This document shows positions 1 through 7,520 of a stretch of DNA of 20,882 nt, piece by piece. A program made the position numbers and the translations under genes. Each line of letters begins with the position of its first letter. Within the stretch, counting starts at the first letter, position 1. Source of the DNA: an uncultured Eubacteriales bacterium (lineage in GTDB: Bacteria > Bacillota > Clostridia > Lachnospirales > Lachnospiraceae); contig URMF01000052.1 of NCBI GenBank assembly GCA_900548855.1, positions 1 to 20,882 of the forward strand, read 5' to 3'. Below the pieces are notes generated by a model, which worked only from the letters and a program-made list of their open reading frames with translations, searched no databases and was not told where the DNA came from.

Positions 1-1484
1 CTGGAATAGCCGTAATCGTATATGTATTCTTCCAAATTCAGGTCTATTTGGACTTTTATGTCTATCTGGCAACCTTTTTATTGTACTTTTTCATTTTGTT
101 GCTTTTAGTCTTTTATTGCAGGAAAAGTATCAAATATCCAAATATGCTGATTGTATTTTCCGTGTTCTGTATTGGGGAGCTGGCGGTCAATGCCTATGTA
201 CAGATGGATGCCCACAATATGTATCCGGTGGAATCCAGTTATTATAACGGACAGAGCCAGATATTGGCAGAGCTTGCGGAGCCTGAAAAGGGAGAACGGG
301 TTGCCAATACACAGACTACGGTGAATTATGGCATGGTGTTAAACCAGCCTTCTACATCCGCACAGCTTGTTTTTACGGATACTGCCCGGCAGGACATGTA
401 CCAGAAGCTTGGTATGACGATATCAGATGAGTATTACGCATATTTTGGAGGTTCGCCGCTTTTAAATGTGTTATGTAACGTACGCTATGGCATGAGCCAG
501 GACGTGGTGGCATTCAGTGATGCGGAAAAGAAGGGAGAAAACAACGGATACAGCCTGTATGAAATGAACCGTCTGGCAGGGCTGGGTTATATGGTAGAGA
601 AAGATATAACCGGATGGGATTTGAATCAGCTTTCTCCTTTTGAGGTACAGAATGCTTTTGTCAAATGTGCAACGGGGGAAGCCGGAATATTTGAGCCGGT
701 AATGCCGGAGCTTACCTGTACATCCTTACTGGGGGGAACGAGACTGGAAGAGGAGCAGGCACATAACCACGAAGAGGGAGAGGTGCATGTGGAAGAAGAG
801 ATAAATCCGGTCACTGTGGTGGATTTTGACGAGGAACAGCAGAATTATCATTATTTCTATGAAAAAATGTATTCCGGCGATGTAGTTACAGCAAGCTTTG
901 AAGCGGATGGCGTGACGGATTATTATGTATTTTTGAAGAGTGAGAAGGATGCGTATTCTACGGTTATGCTTGGGAATAAGGTGATTTATGAGGATGCCGT
1001 TGCCAGCAGGCAGGAGACATTCCATATCGGAGTGGTAGAAAAGGGGGAAACTATATCCATTGTAACGAATGCCCTGATTGACGATTTAGGTCATAACGTC
1101 CTTTCGTATCAGATTGCAGCGTTTAATGAGGATAATTATGCAAGGGTATATGATAAATTAAGTGAGAATTGTTATCACATAGATACTTATGAAGACAACC
1201 AGATTACCGGGACAATCCAGGCTGGCATGGACGGAATTATGATGACTTCTGTTCCGGCAGCAAAGGGATGGAGGGTATATGTGGATGATAAATTGACGGA
1301 TTATGAGAACATCGGCGGAGCGTTGATTGGAATCCCACTGACGGAAGGGGAGCATAAGGTGGAATTTCGTTACGCAACACCTTATTCTGGAACAGGCGGT
1401 GTACTGTCGCTGGTGGGAATTCTCCTGTTTGCAGCATATTTCATTTGGGAGAGAAAAGAGAAGACGTCAGCAGAGGAAGCGTGA
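1..1484 (+). CDS. YfhO family membrane protein, 3' part (5' end outside window)
   Basis: The frame is open from the first complete codon at base 3, so the gene starts upstream and about 493 C-terminal residues are visible. The visible part begins with two hydrophobic segments (roughly bases 3-125 and 145-190), continues as a long extracytoplasmic domain, and ends with one more membrane helix (about 1396-1455) and a short basic tail. This layout and the closing beta-rich stretch (VPAAKGWRVYVDD, then EGEHKVEFRY) fit the C-terminus of YfhO-type proteins, large multi-pass GT-C-like membrane proteins linked in other Firmicutes to glycosylation of lipoteichoic acid. The TTG at 48 lies inside a membrane segment and is unlikely to be the start. 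An acidic, histidine-containing insert sits at about 745-810. rsmE begins one base after its stop codon. Family assignment is from recognition; substrate unknown. Confidence 0.75.
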   Translation, partial: GIAVIVYVFFQIQVYLDFYVYLATFLLYFFILLLLVFYCRKSIKYPNMLIVFSVFCIGELAVNAYVQMDAHNMYPVESSYYNGQSQILAELAEPEKGERVANTQTTVNYGMVLNQPSTSAQLVFTDTARQDMYQKLGMTISDEYYAYFGGSPLLNVLCNVRYGMSQDVVAFSDAEKKGENNGYSLYEMNRLAGLGYMVEKDITGWDLNQLSPFEVQNAFVKCATGEAGIFEPVMPELTCTSLLGGTRLEEEQAHNHEEGEVHVEEEINPVTVVDFDEEQQNYHYFYEKMYSGDVVTASFEADGVTDYYVFLKSEKDAYSTVMLGNKVIYEDAVASRQETFHIGVVEKGETISIVTNALIDDLGHNVLSYQIAAFNEDNYARVYDKLSENCYHIDTYEDNQITGTIQAGMDGIMMTSVPAAKGWRVYVDDKLTDYENIGGALIGIPLTEGEHKVEFRYATPYSGTGGVLSLVGILLFAAYFIWERKEKTSAEEA

Positions 1485-1485
1485 A

Positions 1486-2238
1486 ATGCATCGATTTTTT
1501 GTAAAACCAGAGCAACTGAACAAGGATGAGATTACAATTACCGGGGAAGATTATATCCATATAAAGAATGTATTGCGGATGAAGCCGGGAGAAGAGCTTT
1601 TGCTGTGTGATGAAGGCGAAAAAGAATATCTCTGCCGGATAACAGGCTATGATGAAAATAAGGGAGCCGTGGAGGTTGAGGTAACGGATATTTTCGGGAA
1701 TGCAAGGGAGCTGCCGGTGGAAATTACGCTGTTTCAGGGATATCCAAAGGGGGACAAGCTGGAAACAATCGTTCAGAAAGCGGTGGAGCTTGGAGCAGCA
1801 AGGATTGTTCCCGTCATGATGAAGAGAAGTATTGTAAAGCTGGATGCCAGAAAGGCAGAGAAGAAGGTAGAGCGTTTAAACAGTATTGCCCTGAGTGCCG
1901 CCAAACAGTCTAAGCGCGGGAAAATACCGGAGGTTATGCCGGTTATGAACATGAAGGAAGCCGTTGCATATGCCCGTAATATGGAATATATTATTGTACC
2001 CTATGAGCAGGCAGAGGGTATGGCGGATTCGAGAATGGTAATAGAATGTGCCGCCAGCAAAGCGTCCGTCGCTGTTTTTATCGGTCCGGAGGGGGGCTTT
2101 GAGCCATCGGAGGTGGATATGCTTGCGGCAGCCGGAGGCAGGAAAATCTCTCTGGGACACCGGATATTAAGGACGGAAACGGCAGGCATGACAGTATTAT
2201 CCCTTTTGATGTTCCAGATAGAACAGGACAAACCGTGA
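1486..2238 (+). CDS. rsmE: 16S rRNA (uracil(1498)-N(3))-methyltransferase RsmE
   Basis: The 250-residue product matches the usual RsmE length. RsmE methylates N3 of U1498 in the small-subunit rRNA using S-adenosylmethionine. The N-terminal part (MHRFFVKPEQL, then HIKNVLRMKPGEEL) is the PUA-like RNA-binding domain. The C-terminal SPOUT knot domain shows the family signatures IGPEGGF at residues 199-205 and LRTETAGM at 228-235, which form the trefoil-knot cofactor site. The ATG at 1486 is chosen because AGAGGA lies at 1472-1477 and the protein then begins as RsmE proteins do; a longer frame from 1399 would overlap the upstream gene heavily. It sits one base after the YfhO-like gene, and its stop overlaps a possible GTG start of the cysteine desulfurase, so the three are probably co-transcribed. 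Confidence 0.95.
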   Translation: MHRFFVKPEQLNKDEITITGEDYIHIKNVLRMKPGEELLLCDEGEKEYLCRITGYDENKGAVEVEVTDIFGNARELPVEITLFQGYPKGDKLETIVQKAVELGAARIVPVMMKRSIVKLDARKAEKKVERLNSIALSAAKQSKRGKIPEVMPVMNMKEAVAYARNMEYIIVPYEQAEGMADSRMVIECAASKASVAVFIGPEGGFEPSEVDMLAAAGGRKISLGHRILRTETAGMTVLSLLMFQIEQDKP

Positions 2239-2267
2239 GGGCAGATGATAGAAGGATGGAAACAGCA

Positions 2268-3422
2268 ATGGAAGTATATTTTGATAATGCAGCAACAACG
2301 AAGATGATTCCGGAAGTAAGGGAAATTATGTTAGAGACAATAGATAAGGAGTATGGAAATCCGTCTTCCATGCATTTAAAGGGTGTAGAAGCGGAAAAAT
2401 ACATCCGCTATGCCAGAAATGCCATCAGCAGGCAGTTAAAATGTGAGCCGAAGGAGGTTATTTTTACCTCCGGCGGCACAGAATCCAACAATTTAGCCCT
2501 GATTGGGGCGGCGCTTGCCAATAAACGGGCGGGAAACCATATCATTACCACCGGGATTGAGCATGCCTCCGTCTATAATCCGGTACTGTTCTTACAGGAT
2601 ATGGGCTTCCGGGTCAGCTTTTTAAGGGTGGATAATAAGGGAAAGGTTGATTTGGAGCATTTGCGGCAGGAATTGTGTGACGATACGATTCTGGTGTCCG
2701 TCATGGCGGTGAATAATGAGATAGGGGTAATCGAGCCCATAGAGGAAATCGGCGCTGTCATAAAAGCCTATAATCGGGAAAAGCAAAAGAACGTCCTATT
2801 TCATGTGGATGCGGTACAGGCATTCGGGAAACAGCTTCTCTATCCAAAACGGATTGGCGTGGACCTGCTTTCCATCAGCGGACATAAGATTCATGGACCG
2901 AAGGGAAGTGGAGCTTTGTTTGTCGACAGCAGGGTAAAGCTGAAACCGGTTCTCTATGGAGGCGGACAGGAAAAGGGGCTGCGCTCCGGTACGGAAAATA
3001 CAGCGGCAATTGCCGGAATCGGCAAGGCAGCCGAAATCATGTATGGATGTCTGGAAGAGAACCTAGGTAAAATGAATGCAGTGAAACAGGCATTGCTTAC
3101 AGGTGCCACTTCCATTGACGGAGTGACGGACAATTCAGGAGAGGCGCCGCATATTGCCAGCTTAAGCTTCCGTGGTGTCCGCAGCGAGGTGCTGCTTCAT
3201 GCACTGGAGGAAAAAGGGATTTATGTTTCTGCGGGTTCTGCGTGCTCCTCAAACCATCCGGCTGTCAGTGGTGTGCTGAAAGCCATAGCCTTGGATAAGG
3301 ATTTGCTGGAATCTACCCTGCGCTTCAGTTTTAGTGAGTATAATACGGTGGAGGAGGCAGAATACACGGTGGAGGTATTAAAGGAATTACTGCCGGTGCT
3401 TCGCCGGTTTACGAGAAAATAG
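2268..3422 (+). CDS. cysteine desulfurase (NifS/IscS class V aminotransferase family), ThiI partner
   Basis: This PLP enzyme removes sulfur from L-cysteine as an enzyme-bound persulfide. Seen in the sequence: the N-terminal YFDNAATT motif, SGGTESNN near residue 70, the HVDAVQ PLP-binding Asp region, the Schiff-base lysine in SGHK (K207), and the persulfide cysteine in SAGSACSSNHP (C326). The long loop around C326 is of the IscS/NifS group I type. The start at 2268 (384 aa) is preferred: AGAAGGATGG at 2250-2259 is a plausible ribosome binding site and the protein starts directly at MEVYFDNAATT. The GTG at 2235, overlapping the rsmE stop, and the ATG at 2256 are in-frame alternatives. thiI follows 58 bases downstream, as in Bacillus subtilis nifZ-thiI, so its main job is probably supplying persulfide to ThiI for 4-thiouridine. 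No iscU or other Fe-S scaffold gene is nearby. Confidence 0.93.
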   Translation: MEVYFDNAATTKMIPEVREIMLETIDKEYGNPSSMHLKGVEAEKYIRYARNAISRQLKCEPKEVIFTSGGTESNNLALIGAALANKRAGNHIITTGIEHASVYNPVLFLQDMGFRVSFLRVDNKGKVDLEHLRQELCDDTILVSVMAVNNEIGVIEPIEEIGAVIKAYNREKQKNVLFHVDAVQAFGKQLLYPKRIGVDLLSISGHKIHGPKGSGALFVDSRVKLKPVLYGGGQEKGLRSGTENTAAIAGIGKAAEIMYGCLEENLGKMNAVKQALLTGATSIDGVTDNSGEAPHIASLSFRGVRSEVLLHALEEKGIYVSAGSACSSNHPAVSGVLKAIALDKDLLESTLRFSFSEYNTVEEAEYTVEVLKELLPVLRRFTRK

Positions 3423-3480
3423 TGATAAAAACCGACAGCCCTATCAAGCGATTGGCTGGTAAGGGAAGGAGAATGGACAG

Positions 3481-4677
3481 ATGGAATATAAGACATTTTT
3501 GATAAAATATGCGGAGATAGGAACAAAGGGGAAGAACCGGTATGTGTTTGAGGATGTTCTCTGCAAACAGATACGGGAGCATGTGGAGCATCTGGGGGAT
3601 TTTTCCATACGGAGGGAATACGGAAGAATTTTTTTACAGGCAGACTCCGATTATGATTATGAGGATTTGATTAAGGAGCTGCAAAAGGTATTTGGTATTG
3701 TGGGAATCTGTCCCATTGTGGTGGAAGAGTCTATGGAGTTTGAGGCGATAAAGGAAAGAGCGATTGCCTACATGAAAGAGTGCTATGGCGACAGCAGACT
3801 CACATTTAAGGTAAATACCAGAAGAGCCAACAAGGCTTTTCCTATGAAATCAATGGAACTGAATGGCGAAATCGGGCATTTTATACTGGAAAGCTGTCCC
3901 AATATGGCAGTGGATGTTCATAAACCGGAGGTTTTGTTAAATATCGAGATTCGGGACCAGGTTTATTTGTATTCCCAGACAATCAAGGGTGCTGGGGGAC
4001 TTCCAGTGGGCACGAATGGAAAGGCGATGCTGCTGCTTTCCGGCGGAATTGATTCTCCAGTGGCTGGCTATATGATTTCCAAGCGCGGCGTGGAGCTGGA
4101 GGCTGTGTATTTTAATGCACCGCCTTATACTTCCGAGCGTGCAAAGCAGAAGGTAATCGACCTGGCGAGAATTGTATCCGGGTATTCGGGAAAGATACGT
4201 CTGCATATTGTGAATTTTACAGATATCCAGCTTGCCATATACGATAAATGCCCGCATGAGGAGTTAACGATTATTATGCGCCGCTATATGATGAAAATTG
4301 CGGAGGAACTGGCAAAGAAAAACGGCTGCCAGGCATTGATTACCGGTGAGAGTATAGGACAGGTGGCAAGCCAGACCATGCATAGCCTTGCCTGCACAAA
4401 TGAGGTCTGTACCATGCCTGTATTCCGTCCTTGTATTGGAATGGACAAGCAGGAAATCATCGATATTTCTGAGAAAATTGACACATATGAGACATCCATT
4501 CTCCCCTTTGAGGATTGTTGTACCATTTTTGTGGCAAAGCATCCGGTGACAAAGCCGGTTTTAGAAATTATCAAACGCTCTGAGCAGAAGCTGGCAGACG
4601 GGATAGATGACCTGATGCAAAAAGCCCTGGACACGGTTGAAGTTGTGGAAGCGCGGGCAGAAGACCTGGTAAATTAG
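3481..4677 (+). CDS. thiI: tRNA uracil 4-sulfurtransferase ThiI
   Basis: ThiI adenylates U8 of tRNA and transfers persulfide sulfur to form 4-thiouridine; in some bacteria it also serves thiazole synthesis. Domains in order: an N-terminal ferredoxin-like domain, a THUMP RNA-binding domain (about residues 60-165), and a PP-loop ATP-pyrophosphatase domain whose signature SGGIDS lies at 187-192. Family-typical stretches such as ITGESIGQVASQT and the FEDCCTIF cysteine pair follow. At 398 residues it lacks the C-terminal rhodanese domain of Escherichia coli ThiI (482 aa), the normal short form in Firmicutes, so sulfur must come directly from a desulfurase such as the one just upstream. The ATG at 3481 has AAGGAGA at 3466-3472. 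The gene closes its operon at the terminator 4683-4713. Confidence 0.96.
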   Translation: MEYKTFLIKYAEIGTKGKNRYVFEDVLCKQIREHVEHLGDFSIRREYGRIFLQADSDYDYEDLIKELQKVFGIVGICPIVVEESMEFEAIKERAIAYMKECYGDSRLTFKVNTRRANKAFPMKSMELNGEIGHFILESCPNMAVDVHKPEVLLNIEIRDQVYLYSQTIKGAGGLPVGTNGKAMLLLSGGIDSPVAGYMISKRGVELEAVYFNAPPYTSERAKQKVIDLARIVSGYSGKIRLHIVNFTDIQLAIYDKCPHEELTIIMRRYMMKIAEELAKKNGCQALITGESIGQVASQTMHSLACTNEVCTMPVFRPCIGMDKQEIIDISEKIDTYETSILPFEDCCTIFVAKHPVTKPVLEIIKRSEQKLADGIDDLMQKALDTVEVVEARAEDLVN

Positions 4678-4682
4678 AACAA

Positions 4683-4713
4683 AAAAGGAACTGGGATTCC
4701 TCCGGTTCCTTTT
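4683..4713. terminator. bidirectional Rho-independent terminator between thiI and the HPr-like gene
   Basis: The arms AAAAGGAACTGGG and TCCGGTTCCTTTT pair over 13 positions with two G-T wobbles around the 5-base loop ATTCC. The forward transcript ends the stem in a U-rich run (4710-4713), and the reverse transcript has six U from the A-run at 4681-4686. It lies 5 bases after the thiI stop and 34 bases past the stop of the convergent reverse-strand gene, so it can serve both. Confidence 0.9.
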
Positions 4714-4747
4714 CATAATCCTGGAAAGTATATAACCATGAACAAAC

Positions 4748-4978
4748 TTAAATGATGTATGGCTCAAGTGCCTTAAGAATTTCAGTGTCATCGCCCTCTG
4801 CATGGATATTAAGGTCGATAGGCTGTGAAATATCCAGACTGAAAATTCCCATGATAGATTTGGCATCAATTACATATCTGCCTGATACCAGATCAAATTC
4901 TGCATCGAACTTGGCAATGTCATTCACAAAACTTTTTACTTTGTCAATGGAATTTAAAGAAATTTTGACTGATTTCAT
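4748..4978 (-). CDS. HPr-like protein without the active-site histidine loop
   Basis: The 76-residue product aligns by eye with HPr phosphocarriers. The stretch AKSIMGIFSLDI (residues 39-50) matches the HPr region around regulatory Ser46, with S41 in that place, and AKFDAEFDL before it matches the first helix/strand region. The GLHARP loop carrying phospho-His15 is absent: the sequence runs straight from LNSID into the helix KVKSFVNDIA. It therefore cannot accept phosphate from enzyme I in the normal way and is more likely a regulatory or structural paralogue; the role is unknown. The start is set by AGGAGG at 7-base spacing on the reverse strand (about 4986-4991); an upstream in-frame ATG at 5017 has no such site. 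It has its own promoter (5027-5055) and shares the terminator with thiI. Confidence 0.8.
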   Translation of the reverse strand: MKSVKISLNSIDKVKSFVNDIAKFDAEFDLVSGRYVIDAKSIMGIFSLDISQPIDLNIHAEGDDTEILKALEPYII

Positions 4979-5004
4979 AATATTTCCTCCTAAACTACTA
5001 TTAT

Positions 5005-5017
5005 ATGCCAATGGCAT
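5005..5017. repeat. 13-base palindrome at the predicted transcription start of the HPr-like gene
   Basis: ATGCCA-A-TGGCAT is a perfect inverted repeat with one central base. It begins just downstream of the -10 box (5027-5032, reverse strand), at about +3 to +15 of the predicted transcript, a typical place for a repressor operator. No regulator gene is adjacent. Confidence 0.5.
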
Positions 5018-5026
5018 TCTGCTCTT

Positions 5027-5055
5027 ATGATAACTTTTTAAAGGGTAAAAGTCAA
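5027..5055 (-). promoter_or_regulatory. sigma-A-type promoter of the HPr-like gene
   Basis: On the reverse strand TTGACT (5050-5055) is followed after exactly 17 bases by TATCAT (5027-5032). Transcription would start near 5020, about 40 bases before the start codon. It is a near-consensus housekeeping promoter seen by eye. Confidence 0.75.
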
Positions 5056-5161
5056 TACAAATAATGGGTGAAATATGGAATTAACAAACGGGGTGTTACA
5101 GTTCAAATGCAAATTTTTTGAAAAAATGGATAAAATTTAAAAAAGGATAGAAACAGTATAT

Positions 5162-6628
5162 ATGGAAAACAGAGAGAATATTTTAAAAAAGAAACGAGCA
5201 GCCATAATCAATCTCGGCTGTAAAGTGAATAAATATGAATCAGATGCCATGGCGGAAAAGCTGCTGAGGGAAGGAATGGAGCTTGTGGCACCGGGAGAGA
5301 CGGCGGATGTGTATATTATCAATACCTGTTCCGTTACGAATATGGCGCAGAAGAAATCCCGGCAGATGTTAAGAAGGGCAAAAAAATACAATCCCGGGGC
5401 TGTTGTAATCGCAGTGGGCTGTTATGTCAATGCAGAGCATGAGAATCTGCGGGCAGCAGATTTTGTGGATATTGTGGTGGGCAACAACCTGAAAAAGGAT
5501 ATTGTCAGTGTGATTACGGAATATTTTATGCAGACAGAGGAGGAGAAGAAGGAGAATATCACAGATTATTACCTGGACATTGGAAAGACAGAAGAGTATG
5601 AGGAGATGGGATCCATAGACATTTCCGTTATGAACCACCAGCGTGCATATATTAAAATTCAGGACGGTTGCAACCAGTTCTGTTCCTATTGTCTGATTCC
5701 TTATACAAGAGGCAGGGTCAGAAGCCGGAAACCGGAGAATATCCTGTCGGAAATCAAAAAGCTTGCCCGGGAGGGGATTAAGGAATTTGTGTTGACCGGA
5801 ATCCATATATCATCTTATGGCATTGATTTTGCCAAAGGTGATGTGCAGTATGATGATGCCATGGGCAGTGTGTCCGAACAGGCAGTCGGTATAACCGGTC
5901 TTGGTGATTTAATATATGAAATAGAACAGCTGCCAGATGTGGAGAGAATCCGTTTAGGCTCCTTAGAGCCCCGTATTATTACAAGGGAGTTTCTGGACAG
6001 GATTGGAAAGAGTGACAAGCTCTGCCCACATTTTCATTTATCCCTGCAAAGTGCCTGCAATGAAACCTTAAAACGCATGAACCGTAAATACACAGTGGAG
6101 GAGTTTGGTGAGAAATGCCAGATGCTTCGGGACTATTTTGAAAAGCCTGCCATTACAACAGATGTAATTGTGGGATTTCCCGGAGAAACAGAACAGGAAT
6201 TTTCTGAGACATTGGAAAATTTAAAAAAATTAAACCTCTATGAGATTCATGTATTCAAGTACTCCGTGCGCTCTGGTACAGTGGCAGAGAAGCTTCCCTG
6301 TCAGATACCAGAGGAGGTAAAGAATGCGCGCAGCGACATTCTGTTAGAGTTGACTCACAGCCAGAAGCGTGCATATGAAATGGAGCTTTCCGGATATGTA
6401 GATGAAGTGCTGGTGGAAGAGAGAATAGAGGATGGGAAGCAGATAGAGGTATTGAAAAAGGCAGTGCTGGCAGAGAAAGCTGTCGGAAAGTTGGAAATGG
6501 ATACAACGGAGGGGAAGATAGGCGGCGAAATAAAATATTTTACCGGGCATACAAAGCGTTATGTTAAGGTGGCGCTACCGGCAGACAGCAGCCTTATCAA
6601 CCGAATTGTGAAGGTCAGGCTGGTCTGA
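5162..6628 (+). CDS. mtaB: tRNA (N(6)-L-threonylcarbamoyladenosine(37)-C(2))-methylthiotransferase MtaB
   Basis: This radical-SAM enzyme with two iron-sulfur clusters adds a methylthio group to t6A37 of ANN-decoding tRNAs. The N-terminal UPF0004 domain starts with LGCKVNKYES and carries the three ligands of the auxiliary cluster at C20, C56 and C87. The radical-SAM motif CxxxCxxC is C170, C174 and C177. A TRAM RNA-binding domain closes the protein (about residue 415 on). LGCKVN rather than the MiaB or RimO form points to MtaB. At 488 residues it is longer than the usual ~430-450; the extra length sits in a loop after ISSYGID (about residues 223-248) and in the TRAM domain. The only plausible start is the ATG at 5162; the nearest purine-rich site, AGGA at 5144-5147, is 14 bases away, so translation may be weak. 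It is divergent from the HPr-like gene. Confidence 0.92.
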   Translation: MENRENILKKKRAAIINLGCKVNKYESDAMAEKLLREGMELVAPGETADVYIINTCSVTNMAQKKSRQMLRRAKKYNPGAVVIAVGCYVNAEHENLRAADFVDIVVGNNLKKDIVSVITEYFMQTEEEKKENITDYYLDIGKTEEYEEMGSIDISVMNHQRAYIKIQDGCNQFCSYCLIPYTRGRVRSRKPENILSEIKKLAREGIKEFVLTGIHISSYGIDFAKGDVQYDDAMGSVSEQAVGITGLGDLIYEIEQLPDVERIRLGSLEPRIITREFLDRIGKSDKLCPHFHLSLQSACNETLKRMNRKYTVEEFGEKCQMLRDYFEKPAITTDVIVGFPGETEQEFSETLENLKKLNLYEIHVFKYSVRSGTVAEKLPCQIPEEVKNARSDILLELTHSQKRAYEMELSGYVDEVLVEERIEDGKQIEVLKKAVLAEKAVGKLEMDTTEGKIGGEIKYFTGHTKRYVKVALPADSSLINRIVKVRLV

Positions 6629-6629
6629 T

Positions 6630-6660
6630 TTTGTCAGAATTTTTTAGATTTTCTGACGAA
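6630..6660 (+). terminator. hairpin after mtaB without a U-tract (weak terminator candidate)
   Basis: TTTGTCAGAA (6630-6639) pairs with TTCTGACGAA (6651-6660) over 10 positions with one G-T wobble and an 11-base loop. It starts 2 bases after the mtaB stop and precedes the ireB promoter, the right place for a terminator. No run of T follows, so it may protect the transcript end or terminate only partly. Confidence 0.4.
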
Positions 6661-6686
6661 TAATGAAAAGGCTTTGCAGATACGAC

Positions 6687-6715
6687 TTGAAACTTTTGGC
6701 AAAGTATATTATCAT
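6687..6715 (+). promoter_or_regulatory. sigma-A-type promoter of the ireB-trhP gene string
   Basis: TTGAAA (6687-6692), a 17-base spacer and TATCAT (6710-6715) give a near-consensus promoter ending 28 bases before the ireB start. It is the only convincing promoter seen before the eight closely packed genes that follow. Short inverted arms CTTTGC (6672-6677) and GCAAAG (6699-6704) flank the -35 box. Confidence 0.7.
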
Positions 6716-6743
6716 ATAGATATCGAAATAAGGACGTGATGCT

Positions 6744-7010
6744 ATGAATAACCAGAATACATTTAATACACAATTTGTGGACGTAGTAAAAGATAATAAT
6801 CTGCCGGTATCAGAGATTCTTGCTGAGGTTTATACTGCCTTGTCTGAAAAAGGCTATAATCCGGTAAGCCAGATTGTAGGTTATGTAATGAGTGGGGATC
6901 CTACGTATATAACCAGTTATAAGAATGCAAGAAGCTTGATTATGAAGGCAGAGCGTGATGAAATTATTGAAGTTTTGTTAGAAAATTATATTGAGACAAG
7001 ACTGAAATAG
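6744..7010 (+). CDS. ireB: IreB family regulatory phosphoprotein
   Basis: The 88-residue product carries the family core EKGYNPVSQIVGYVMSGDP and the C-terminal block ERDEIIEVLLENY (within residues 60-88). IreB of Enterococcus is a substrate of the PASTA serine/threonine kinase IreK, and the Listeria homologue ReoM controls ClpCP-dependent turnover of MurA, tying the family to cell-wall synthesis. The family is phosphorylated on N-terminal threonines; T6 and T9 are the candidates here. The ATG has AAGGA at 6730-6734. ruvX follows after 13 bases, the conserved order yrzL-yrrK of Bacillus. Identity is secure from length, motifs and context; the kinase is not in this window. Confidence 0.95.
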   Translation: MNNQNTFNTQFVDVVKDNNLPVSEILAEVYTALSEKGYNPVSQIVGYVMSGDPTYITSYKNARSLIMKAERDEIIEVLLENYIETRLK

Positions 7011-7023
7011 CAGGAGACGAAGG

Positions 7024-7446
7024 ATGCGGATTATGGGACTGGATTATGGTTCTAAGACGGTTGGTGTAGCCCTTAGTGATGAATTGGGAATCACTGCACA
7101 GCCGATTATGACCATAGAGAGAAAGTCGGAGAATAAGCTACGAAGAACCTTGGCTAAGATAGAGGAACTTATCGATGAGTATGGGGTTTCTTTTGTTGTG
7201 CTTGGATATCCGAAAAATATGGACAATACAATTGGGCCGAGAGCTGTGGCAACGGAAGAATTTAAGGAACACATTGAGAGAAGAACCGGATTAGAAGTTG
7301 TTTTACAGGATGAACGGTTATCTACAGTGGAATCGGAACGGATACTGATGGAGTCGGGAGTACGCCGGGAGAATCGCAAGGAATATGTGGACAAGATGGC
7401 GGCGGCAGTTATTTTACAGAGCTATTTGGATGCCAGTAACAAATGA
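7024..7446 (+). CDS. ruvX: Holliday junction resolvase / pre-16S rRNA nuclease RuvX (YqgF)
   Basis: The 140-residue RNase H-fold nuclease has the usual family length. The N-terminus MRIMGLDYGSKTVGVALSD carries the first catalytic aspartate, D7. The block VLQDERLSTVESER carries the acidic and arginine residues of the second site, and VDKMAAAVILQSYLD near the end carries the last aspartate. YqgF/RuvX proteins are annotated as Holliday junction resolvases, but genetic data in E. coli support a role in maturing the 5' end of 16S rRNA, which would suit the RNA-processing neighbours. A ribosome binding site AGGAGA lies just before the start, and the gene follows ireB closely. Confidence 0.94.
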   Translation: MRIMGLDYGSKTVGVALSDELGITAQPIMTIERKSENKLRRTLAKIEELIDEYGVSFVVLGYPKNMDNTIGPRAVATEEFKEHIERRTGLEVVLQDERLSTVESERILMESGVRRENRKEYVDKMAAAVILQSYLDASNK

Positions 7447-7520
7447 GGAATGGGTTTATTTTGGGAATAGTCTTATTTTGATGGAAAAATGCCACTATGG
7501 AGGCAGGGAAAGGAAAAGCT

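Noticed and set aside
3436..3458. CAGCC/GGCTG hairpin between the cysteine desulfurase and thiI genes
   Set aside because: Only 5 pairs with a 13-base loop and no T-run. It is followed by a normal ribosome binding site, so no terminator or riboswitch is claimed.
5000..5005. Reverse-strand TATAAT close to the HPr-like gene
   Set aside because: No -35 hexamer at 16-18 bases and too close to the ribosome binding site. The TTGACT/TATCAT pair farther upstream is much better.
4752..5030. Forward frame of 92 codons opposite the HPr-like gene
   Set aside because: No ribosome binding site or recognisable domain. The reverse strand has AGGAGG, a promoter and HPr similarity.
5113..5127. Palindrome of T-run and A-run before mtaB
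   Set aside because: Symmetric, but pure A/T low complexity in an AT-rich gap; no reason to treat it as an operator.
5108..5136. TGCAAA - 17 bases - TAAAAT as mtaB promoter
   Set aside because: The -35 match is poor and the region is A/T-rich, so chance hexamers are expected. mtaB must have a promoter nearby but I cannot place it.
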